A model generated the notes under the pieces. The model was given only the letters and a program-made list of their open reading frames with translations, had not been told where the DNA came from and did no database searches. Of a stretch of 12,243 nt of DNA, positions 1 to 5,253 are shown one piece after another (the first letter of the stretch is position 1; every line of letters begins with the position of its first letter). The position numbers were made by a program, and so were the translations under genes. The stretch comes from Lachnospiraceae bacterium (lineage in GTDB: Bacteria; Bacillota; Clostridia; Lachnospirales; Lachnospiraceae): positions 1-12,243 of the forward strand of contig JAFRCB010000008.1 of NCBI GenBank assembly GCA_017404585.1, written 5' to 3'.

Positions 1-1
1 C

Positions 2-499
2 GCATGGGAACTTGATGTCGACTGGTATGACAGCACGCTGTCGATCGATGAGAAACGGGAGACAATCAAGCTTGCCAGGCAGATAAAGCGTAAGCGTGGA
101 ACCAAGTGGGCCGTTGAGCATCTGGTTGCATCGTATCTGGGATCAGGCTTTGTTGCCGAATGGTATGAAATTGACGGGAGCCCTTTTACGTTCGTTGTGA
201 TGACAACGAACGCGGATCTCGATCCGGAATCATATGCGAAGTTCATGAAAATGGCGGCGTATGCCAAGAACGCGAGGTCTCACATAGCTGGCGTGTTCTA
301 TTACTGGGAACAGGGGCCTGAAGGAATCGAGACGCGATTCGGACAGCTGCAATATCAATATGGTTTTAAGCTTACAGGCACAATTCCTGGCACGGCTACT
401 ATCGGCACACTCTTGAGCAAGAGCGTAAACACCTTGTTTGGGTCTAATTTTTACAGCTACAGCTTCGTGCGATGCGGCACACGGAGGTGTGGTCAATAA
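2..499 (+). CDS. Phage tail protein I (P2 gpI-like), 5' truncated by window edge
   Basis: The open frame runs in from the left edge, so the true start lies outside; 165 residues are visible. They begin AWELDVDWYD and continue through an Arg/Lys-rich helix, KRGTKWAVEHLV, then a segment ending EWYEIDGSPFTFVV. This succession (W-x-[FL]-x-V-D-x-Y, then KGT-x-WAVE, then EW-[FY]-E) is how the P2 gpI family of baseplate wedge proteins reads. In P2-like phages gpI joins the baseplate and lies just before the tail-fibre genes. Here it is likewise followed by small structural genes and an adhesin, which implies a contractile-tailed phage. An internal ATG at 197 exists but would discard the conserved domain, so it is not taken as the start. 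The C-terminal ~90 residues are less typical of the family. Confidence 0.8.
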   Translation, partial: AWELDVDWYDSTLSIDEKRETIKLARQIKRKRGTKWAVEHLVASYLGSGFVAEWYEIDGSPFTFVVMTTNADLDPESYAKFMKMAAYAKNARSHIAGVFYYWEQGPEGIETRFGQLQYQYGFKLTGTIPGTATIGTLLSKSVNTLFGSNFYSYSFVRCGTRRCGQ

Positions 500-516
500 A
501 AAGAAAGGAGGGAATC

Positions 517-831
517 ATGGCAAATTATTTCCAAAACAACTTCATGAAGTACCGCCGCGAGCAGTGGCTCAGATCGTTGGTCTATGTTGAAGTCCAGGCC
601 GGAGGCACCTGGTACAGAGGTACGATCAACAAGAAGGCGGTCGAGGGCGATGATCTCGTGATCACTGCAACGTTCCCGAATCTGGACAACTCAGCCGTGA
701 CGATCACGGCATCGAGGGTCATTGATTCGAGGGGCGAGACTGGAGCGCTGCAGAACAGAACGATCTCGAAAGTCGCAGGACAAGGCACTTTGATCAAGAT
801 CACCATTCCGATCTATGAAGTGACGAGCTAA
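517..831 (+). CDS. Small tail-module protein of unknown function (104 aa)
   Basis: The start is the ATG at 517, preceded by AGAAAGGAGG at 502-511; an in-frame upstream start at 472 lies inside the previous gene and has no ribosome site. The product opens MANYFQNNFMKYRREQW, with a short basic amphipathic segment. The remainder alternates hydrophobic and polar residues (LVITATF, AVTITASRV, LIKITIPIYE), suggesting a beta-sandwich. No catalytic motif or membrane segment is seen. It lies 17 bases after the gpI-like gene and 16 bases before the next gene, in a clearly co-transcribed tail block. I infer a baseplate-to-fibre connector or Ig-like tail protein but do not recognise a named family. Confidence 0.75.
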   Translation: MANYFQNNFMKYRREQWLRSLVYVEVQAGGTWYRGTINKKAVEGDDLVITATFPNLDNSAVTITASRVIDSRGETGALQNRTISKVAGQGTLIKITIPIYEVTS

Positions 832-847
832 AGAAAGGAGGAGAGGA

Positions 848-1273
848 ATGTATAATCCGACAATATGGCAAGACCATGTGGTGGATCCGGACACTCAACA
901 GGTGATCCAGCAGGGAACGCCGATGAGCGCCGGCAACTTCAACAATATGGAAAAAGGGATTCTGGATGATTACGTCACGGGCGAACTTCTCGCAATCGCA
1001 GCGAAGCAGCTCCAGGTTCTCACGAATGTCGAGTCGCAGGACGTGACTCTCACGAATACGCTTGCTTATCCGTTCAATAATTCAAAGACAACGGTGAGCC
1101 TGGCGACGGCCCGAATCACGGCGGACTACACGATCGATGTGGAGCTTCTGTCGCATACCGGTGAAGTCGGCGACATCGAGATTTCGGACAAACTGCTGAA
1201 CGGATTCAAGATCGCATTCACGGGAAGCGCGACCAGCGTGAAGGTAAGACTGAGAGTGAAAGGAGGACTCTAA
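848..1273 (+). CDS. Tail-fibre N-terminal-like structural protein (141 aa)
   Basis: The ATG at 848 follows AAAGGAGGAGAGG. The N-terminus contains WQDHVVDPDTQQVIQQGTPM followed by NFNNMEKGI. This W-x-D-H-V-V-D-P ... G-T-P-M ... N-NME-GI arrangement recurs at the start of tail-fibre or appendage proteins of clostridial phages and defective prophages. The C-terminal half (after about residue 70) is Thr/Val-rich and predicted to be beta, ending KVRLRVKGGL. The stop codon overlaps the next start (TAATG), so translation is probably coupled. Its place between gpI and the DGR-diversified adhesin suggests it anchors or supports the adhesin. Its exact role is inference. Confidence 0.75.
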   Translation: MYNPTIWQDHVVDPDTQQVIQQGTPMSAGNFNNMEKGILDDYVTGELLAIAAKQLQVLTNVESQDVTLTNTLAYPFNNSKTTVSLATARITADYTIDVELLSHTGEVGDIEISDKLLNGFKIAFTGSATSVKVRLRVKGGL

Positions 1274-1584
1274 TGGCTAACAGGGTAAACGTAATCGAAA
1301 AGAATGAAGGGCCAAAGATCGAATGGGAGCAGAACAACACCAAGCTGTTCTTCGGCGACGATGAGATCATGGTCAACTGTGCGAAGTATCAGATGGACTG
1401 GCCGGTCCATGTGGACATCTGCAAGGACAGAGCTGGAAACCTGACGATCGGGACCGCAGGAGCTTTGAGGTATGTCGCAGAGATAGACATACCACAGGCC
1501 ACTTACGCAGAGGATGAAGAGGAGCGCACGCAGCTTCCTATCGATATGGGTGAAGTGAACCTGACACTTTGGAGCATCGAGTAG
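1273..1584 (+). CDS. Tail-associated protein upstream of DGR target (103 aa)
   Basis: The start ATG at 1273 shares its A with the stop of the preceding gene (TAATG), and AAGGAGG at 1259-1265 provides the ribosome site. The protein is acidic, with short beta-like stretches (TKLFFGDDEIMVNCA, LTLWSIE) and a Glu/Asp-rich loop near residue 80. No signal peptide or membrane segment is visible. I recognise no named family. Because it directly precedes the variable adhesin and is translationally coupled to the fibre-like gene, it may be a chaperone, adaptor or trimerisation partner for the receptor-binding tip. That is inference from position only. Confidence 0.72.
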   Translation: MANRVNVIEKNEGPKIEWEQNNTKLFFGDDEIMVNCAKYQMDWPVHVDICKDRAGNLTIGTAGALRYVAEIDIPQATYAEDEEERTQLPIDMGEVNLTLWSIE

Positions 1585-1598
1585 AAAGGAGCATAACA

Positions 1599-2705
1599 AT
1601 GTCAAACTTTGATCTGACAGACCTGGCGGTTCAGATGATCTGTCCAGGCAATAAAGTCATACTTGACGAAAAAGGGATGCCGAGCGTGATGGTCTATATC
1701 CCGAAATTCAAGAACAACGACGTACTGGCTGGCGGCGATAGCGCTATTCATCCGGCATTCGTCGTGGACGGAGTCGGAACGATCGACGGGTTCTATTATT
1801 CCAAGTATCTGAACTGCATCCATGACGGATGCGCTTATTCGCTTCCAGGACAGGATCCGGCAAACACCATCAACTTCGACAATTCGAGGGCGAGATGTGA
1901 AGCGAAGGGAAACGGATGGCACCTGTCAACAGCAGCGGAGTGGGCCGCAATCGCACTCTGGTGCAAGGCGAATGGATTTATGCCTTACGGCAATAACAAC
2001 TACGGAAAAGACTCGAGAGAGAGCAATTACAGAGCGATTCCGTCTTGTCCGCTCGATAGCTCGAACAGAGTACAGAGGACAGCGACCGGAACCGGTCCTG
2101 TTTCATGGAATCATGATAAGTCTCTCGCTGGAATTGCCGACCTGAACGGAAACGTTAATGAATGGCAGGGAGGGATTCGTCTTGTTTGGGGCGAGCTTCA
2201 GATCCTTGCGAACAACGACGCAGCGGATCCGGACAATCCTCAGAACAATACGAGCACTGCCTGGAAGGCTATCGACGCAGCGACAGGCGCACTCGTGACT
2301 CCTGAATGCTCTGTGAGTGATGCGGGTCAGACCGTGAGCGGCAACACCGTGAAACTTGACTGGAGATCTTCCGCATGGGTCTACAGTACGGCAATCAATA
2401 ATCCGCAGAGCTCATATCAGGGCTGCCTGTTCGGAAATATCACAGCCGATGCGACAATCGGAACCGCCGCGGTCCTGCTCTTAAGATGCCTTGCACTCTT
2501 ACCGGATCAGGGAGCTGTTGCGGCAGATTATGAAGGCGATTATGTGTACTGGAATCATAATGTCTCCGAGCGTTGTGTCTTTCGCGGCGGCGGCTGGAAC
2601 GGCGGCACGTCCGCTGGCTTGTTCTATCTGGGCGGCAGCAGCGATCGCACGATCGCGGGCGGCAGCCTCGGCTTCCGCTCCGCTTATATTCCGGAGATTA
2701 GCTGA
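1599..2705 (+). CDS. DGR target: variable C-type-lectin/FGE-fold tail adhesin
   Basis: Start taken as ATG 1599, with GAAAGGAG at 1584-1591; an upstream in-frame ATG at 1569 lies inside the previous gene. The 368-residue product has marks of the formylglycine-generating-enzyme/C-type-lectin fold used by DGR variable proteins: DGFYYSKY (about residues 63-70), GWHLSTAAEWAAIALWC, then GIADLNGNVNEWQGG (about 179-193) and a terminal GFR motif (358-360). Residues 325-362 are encoded by the variable repeat. Positions facing adenines in the template now read mostly Gly or Ser (332, 335, 345, 347, 348, 354-356), with F328, S338, I352, A353 and L357. Framework residues such as W333, the GLFYL block and GFRSA are held by adenine-free codons. 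By analogy with Mtd of phage BPP-1 it should be the receptor-binding tip of the tail. Host ligand unknown. Confidence 0.93.
   Translation: MSNFDLTDLAVQMICPGNKVILDEKGMPSVMVYIPKFKNNDVLAGGDSAIHPAFVVDGVGTIDGFYYSKYLNCIHDGCAYSLPGQDPANTINFDNSRARCEAKGNGWHLSTAAEWAAIALWCKANGFMPYGNNNYGKDSRESNYRAIPSCPLDSSNRVQRTATGTGPVSWNHDKSLAGIADLNGNVNEWQGGIRLVWGELQILANNDAADPDNPQNNTSTAWKAIDAATGALVTPECSVSDAGQTVSGNTVKLDWRSSAWVYSTAINNPQSSYQGCLFGNITADATIGTAAVLLLRCLALLPDQGAVAADYEGDYVYWNHNVSERCVFRGGGWNGGTSAGLFYLGGSSDRTIAGGSLGFRSAYIPEIS
2570..2684 (+). repeat. DGR variable repeat (VR)
   Basis: This 115-base segment aligns without gaps to 3163-3277 at a constant offset of 593. There are 18 mismatches: 2581, 2592, 2593, 2601, 2602, 2610, 2611, 2631, 2632, 2638, 2641, 2653, 2655, 2658, 2659, 2661, 2665 and 2667. 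All 18 correspond to A in the template. Of the 28 template adenines, 10 are unchanged. Substitutions are 13 A-to-G, 3 A-to-T and 2 A-to-C. The last 17 bases (2668-2684) are identical in both copies and lack adenine, fitting the initiation-of-mutagenic-homology end. Similarity stops abruptly after 2684, seven codons before the stop. Confidence 0.96.
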
Positions 2706-2706
2706 T

Positions 2707-2735
2707 AATCTGTAATCTGGCAATCTGGAAATCTG
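2707..2735 (+). repeat. Four short AATCTG direct repeats after the VR gene
   Basis: AATCTG occurs at 2707-2712, 2714-2719, 2722-2727 and 2730-2735, the last three followed by G, with a 7-8 base period. The array fills the space between the adhesin stop and the GC-rich hairpin at 2739. It is non-coding. It could help mark the homing target or simply be a slippage product; no function is established. Confidence 0.6.
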
Positions 2736-2738
2736 GTT

Positions 2739-2762
2739 CGGGCGGCCCGCCGCGGCCGCCCG
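2739..2762 (+). promoter_or_regulatory. GC-rich hairpin/cruciform downstream of VR
   Basis: CGGGCGGCC (2739-2747) and GGCCGCCCG (2754-2762) are perfect reverse complements, forming a 9-base-pair stem with a 6-base loop. No T-tract follows, so an intrinsic terminator is unlikely. In BPP-1 and other DGRs a hairpin or cruciform just downstream of the VR stimulates target recognition. This one begins 55 bases past the end of VR/TR identity, further than in BPP-1. The role is therefore inferred. An mRNA stability or attenuation element before avd is the alternative. Confidence 0.65.
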
Positions 2763-2783
2763 TATAACCAAAGGAGCAAGAAG

Positions 2784-3128
2784 ATGGATACATTACAACT
2801 AAGGCAGCGCATTGTGAGATCCACGATCAGGCTGGAAGAACGCACGCGGAACATCCGTAAGCCCGAAAAATATGTCTACCGCGAAAAGATGTATGAAGCA
2901 TACGGAAATCTGCTGAGGTTTTGCATCAAGGCAAATAAGTCGAGAGGTAAAACCCGGAGAGATCTCCAGATGGACATGGATGTCGAGCTCGATGTGCTGA
3001 GGAGCTTTGTGGACACAGCTGTGAGCCCGGAGGATCATCTGATCTCGCCGGGACTCCATGAAGTATGGTCTAAGGAGCTGAATGAAATAGGAAGGATGCT
3101 CGGGGGATGGATTAACTCTTCCGAGTAA
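2784..3128 (+). CDS. avd: DGR accessory variability determinant (Avd)
   Basis: The ATG at 2784 follows AAAGGAG at 2770-2776. The 114-residue product is almost entirely helical and rich in Arg and Lys: RIVRSTIRLEERTRNIRK, then a Tyr-rich helix (YREKMYEAYGNLLRFC), a basic segment KANKSRGKTRRDLQMDM, and two further helices ending RMLGGWINSSE. This matches the size, charge and four-helix-bundle pattern of Avd proteins (S23-like fold). In BPP-1, Avd forms a pentameric barrel that binds the template RNA and the reverse transcriptase and is needed for mutagenic cDNA synthesis. It lies between the variable adhesin and the template repeat, the standard position. The call rests on pattern and context, as Avd has no catalytic motif. 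Confidence 0.9.
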   Translation: MDTLQLRQRIVRSTIRLEERTRNIRKPEKYVYREKMYEAYGNLLRFCIKANKSRGKTRRDLQMDMDVELDVLRSFVDTAVSPEDHLISPGLHEVWSKELNEIGRMLGGWINSSE

Positions 3129-3162
3129 TCATATCCGACGGGAGCATGTCGTAGAAAGGGAG

Positions 3163-3277
3163 GCGTTGTGTCTATCGCGGCGGCAACTGGAACAACGGCA
3201 CGAACGCTGGCTTGTTCTATCTGAACGGCAACAACGATCGCACGAACACGAACAGCAACATCGGCTTCCGCTCCGCT
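3163..3277 (+). repeat. DGR template repeat (TR)
   Basis: Non-coding copy of the VR, between avd and the reverse transcriptase. Read in the frame of the VR it contains ten AAC codons (for example at 3185, 3191, 3194, 3203, 3224, 3230, 3233, 3245, 3251 and 3257). This is the typical design: AAC can become many residues when its adenines are randomised but cannot become a stop codon. Framework codons (GGC, CTG, TTC, CGC, TCC) avoid A. The last 17 bases contain no A. Nine of the ten AAC codons differ in the VR; only that at 3191, pairing with N334 beside W333, is unchanged. The transcript would be copied by the reverse transcriptase with errors at A. Confidence 0.96.
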
Positions 3278-3457
3278 CCGGCCCTGTTCGTTTTGCCTGA
3301 AGGCCATGGCTTAGCAGAAACATAAGGGCTAAAGGGATATGCTTCCGAGCTGAACAAGCTGAAGATAATCGTGCGCGGCTTCGCTGGGCTGCGCACAAGC
3401 CCGCGCAGGCTGGCCTTCGGGATTGTCACACGCGGGACAGATAAGGAGGGCATTGTC
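3278..3457 (+). ncRNA. Structured spacer of DGR RNA between TR and RT
   Basis: No credible gene lies in this stretch. GTGCGC (3371-3376) pairs with GCGCAC (3391-3396), extendable by G-T, G-C and C-G pairs. CCCGCG (3400-3405) pairs with CGCGGG (3431-3436). In BPP-1 the RNA just 3' of TR folds, binds Avd and RT, and supplies the priming site for cDNA synthesis; this region has the right position and length. The 3' end contains the RT ribosome site (AAGGAGG, 3443-3449). RNA ends are not determinable here. The short stretch before TR (3129-3162) shows no other feature. Confidence 0.6.
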
Positions 3458-4564
3458 ATGGCTTGTGACGGTAAAATGTCTCTTCTTGAACGAATCTATG
3501 ATTGGGAGAATCTGCTGAACGCATACAACGAAGCGGCCAATGAAAAGTGGTACAGATCCGATGTCGTCAAGTTCAGCGCTAACCTCGAAGAGAACCTGAT
3601 CAGCATCCAGAACGATCTGATCTGGCGATCTTATGAGGTCGGCAGGTACCGGGAGTTCTATGTCTATGAACCGAAGAAACGGCTCGTCATGGCGCTCGAC
3701 TTCCGCGACCGGGTGGTTCAATGGGCCATCTATCTGCAGGTCAATAAAGAACTCGACAACGGCATGATCTTCCACAGCTATGGCTGCAGGGTCGGCAAAG
3801 GCACGCTCAGAGCCGCCAACCGGCTGGAATACTGGTGCACGCTTGTCGATCGCAAAGAGACGGACTGGAGATACCTGAAGCTCGACGTGGCCAAGTATTT
3901 TTATAGAGTGGACCACAACGTCCTGCTCGGGATCCTGCGGTCGAAGTATCCGGATGAAGAAGGCTTCCTCTGGCTGATGGAGACCATCGTCAACTGTGAC
4001 CATACTCCATTCGGACTTCCGCCAGGTAAGAACGTGGATGAGGTCCCGCCGTCGGAGCGTCTGTTCGAGGTCGGAATGCCGATTGGCAACCTGACGAGTC
4101 AGATGCTCGCAAATGTATGTCTTGACGATCTGGATCAGTATATCAAGCACGAGCTGAAGGCGCACTACTATGTCCGGTATATGGATGACATGATCATCCT
4201 GCATCCGGATGCCAAGGTGCTCAATCGCTGGAAGATATTGATCGAAGGATATCTCAATCACAGGTTAAAGCTGGAGCTCAACAACAAGACGACGATCGGC
4301 CCGGTCGCGAAGGGAATTACATTCGTCGGTTACAGAGTTTACCCTGGTTATAAAAAACTCACGAAGAAGTCTGTCAGGAAGATGAAGGCGCGGATGAGGT
4401 ACATCCAGAAGGAGTACGCTGAGCGCCTCATAGACTTCGATGCGGTTAATCAGACGATGCAGAGCTACTTCGGGATGATGCGCCACTGTTCGTCTTATGG
4501 ACTCCAGGAATGGGTATCACAGCACATAGTCTTTAGACATAGAGAAGAGGCAAATGATGGTTGA
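3458..4564 (+). CDS. DGR reverse transcriptase
   Basis: Start taken as ATG 3458, nine bases after AAGGAGG; the in-frame GTG at 3371 would put coding sequence over the hairpins of the DGR RNA. The 368-residue product has the palm-domain motifs of a group-II-intron-related reverse transcriptase: KLDVAKYF with catalytic D143, IGNLTSQ at 209-215, and YMDD at 241-244. The IGxxxSQ form, in place of the QGxxxSP of most reverse transcriptases, is diagnostic for DGR enzymes and is linked to their low fidelity at template A. The length is normal for the family, with no endonuclease or maturase domain. It copies TR RNA, with Avd, into adenine-mutagenised cDNA that replaces the VR. The stop overlaps the next gene's start region. 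Confidence 0.95.
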   Translation: MACDGKMSLLERIYDWENLLNAYNEAANEKWYRSDVVKFSANLEENLISIQNDLIWRSYEVGRYREFYVYEPKKRLVMALDFRDRVVQWAIYLQVNKELDNGMIFHSYGCRVGKGTLRAANRLEYWCTLVDRKETDWRYLKLDVAKYFYRVDHNVLLGILRSKYPDEEGFLWLMETIVNCDHTPFGLPPGKNVDEVPPSERLFEVGMPIGNLTSQMLANVCLDDLDQYIKHELKAHYYVRYMDDMIILHPDAKVLNRWKILIEGYLNHRLKLELNNKTTIGPVAKGITFVGYRVYPGYKKLTKKSVRKMKARMRYIQKEYAERLIDFDAVNQTMQSYFGMMRHCSSYGLQEWVSQHIVFRHREEANDG

Positions 4565-4874
4565 GCAATTTTTGGGGTTTTTTCTCGAAAAACTATTCTC
4601 GCCGCTGCTCGTTGCGCTGATTCTGGCGGCTTTCGCAAGGCACCAGCAGAAACGCGATAAGGAGCAAGATGAAAAAGACAAGCTCGGCGAAGAGAATGAA
4701 TTGATCAAGGATGAACTGCTCGAGGCCACGGCGGACCTGTCGTATGCGACAGCCATGGCGGTCGAAAGCGGAAAGCCAAATGGTGAGATCAAGGTGGCGA
4801 TCGGTAATTATAACGCCGCCAAAGAGCACAAGGCTGAGTTCGTCCGAAAATTATCGAGCAAGCTTGCCAACTAA
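4554..4874 (+). CDS. Small membrane-anchored lysis-cassette protein (106 aa)
   Basis: ATG at 4554 overlaps the last 11 bases of the RT gene; a second ATG follows at 4557, with AGAAGAGG at 4541-4548 as ribosome site. An N-terminal hydrophobic stretch (FLEKLFSPLLVALILAAFA, about residues 10-28) is followed by a highly charged heptad-like helix (KRDKEQDEKDKLGEENELIKDELLEA cut by Ala-rich turns). This single-membrane-segment plus coiled-coil plan resembles accessory holins of the BhlA/XhlA type. It is next to the holin and endolysin, which supports a lysis or holin-regulating role. The family assignment is by architecture only. Confidence 0.6.
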   Translation: MMVEQFLGFFLEKLFSPLLVALILAAFARHQQKRDKEQDEKDKLGEENELIKDELLEATADLSYATAMAVESGKPNGEIKVAIGNYNAAKEHKAEFVRKLSSKLAN

Positions 4875-4879
4875 TGGAC

Positions 4880-4929
4880 GGGCGGATCTGCGGAATTCTT
4901 TCTTGCTTTTATTCTCCGTGGATCCGTCT
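4880..4929 (+). terminator. Hairpin plus T-tract ahead of the holin (attenuator candidate)
   Basis: 4880-4894 pairs with 4915-4929 over 15 base pairs including G-T wobbles (core GGATC/GATCC and CGGA/TCCG), with a 20-base AT-rich loop. TATTTTTATG follows at once, then the holin ribosome site. It may partly terminate transcription or lower holin output. The large loop and wobbles make termination strength uncertain. Confidence 0.45.
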
Positions 4930-4953
4930 ATTTTTATGAAAAGGAGGAATGAC

Positions 4954-5253
4954 ATGAGGAACGACTTAAAAAGCAGAATCATAGCGTTCGCGCGTCTTAT
5001 TGCGGTGTTCATCTTTATGTATGGCACTATCGCGAATGCTGCAGGGATCGACGTCTTGGAGTTTATTGAGGTTCTGAGATATATCCTCACACATCCGGAG
5101 GCGCTGCTCACGGCTGCCTTCGCTGCGATTGCATGGTGGTACAACGAGGACGTCACTGACGGGGCGATCCTGAAAGCTGAACGGAACAAGATAATCGACC
5201 GGGAAGGTGCGAACGCGGACTTCTACGAAAACGAAGGTGATGAAGATGATTAA
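4954..5253 (+). CDS. Phage holin
   Basis: ATG 4954 follows AAAAGGAGG at 4940-4948. The 99-residue protein has two hydrophobic segments, about residues 9-30 (IIAFARLIAVFIFMYGTIANA) and 47-63 (PEALLTAAFAAIAWWY), with a short linker containing LEFIEVLRYIL. A strongly acidic C-terminal tail ends ENEGDEDD. This two-membrane-segment layout, the WWYN boundary and the charged tail are typical of holins of Bacillota phages. It would form membrane lesions that release or activate the endolysin, whose gene starts inside this one. An in-frame extension upstream to 4711 crosses the previous gene in another frame and lacks a ribosome site, so it is rejected. Confidence 0.82.
   Translation: MRNDLKSRIIAFARLIAVFIFMYGTIANAAGIDVLEFIEVLRYILTHPEALLTAAFAAIAWWYNEDVTDGAILKAERNKIIDREGANADFYENEGDEDD

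Noticed and set aside
2739..2762. Intrinsic terminator after the adhesin gene
   Set aside because: The stem is strong but is followed by TATAACC rather than a T-run, and avd should be co-transcribed.
2499..3307. Two Ala/Arg-rich minus-strand frames over VR and TR that resemble each other
   Set aside because: Their similarity comes only from the VR/TR repeat read backwards. The VR is coding on the plus strand and the TR is non-coding.
3371..3457. N-terminal extension of the RT to an upstream GTG
   Set aside because: It would translate the DGR RNA hairpins, and the ATG at 3458 has a strong ribosome site at proper spacing.
3329..4261. 310-codon minus-strand open frame
   Set aside because: It lies antisense to the RT, whose motifs (LDVAKYF, IGNLTSQ, YMDD) are unmistakable. 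It has no recognisable domain or ribosome site.
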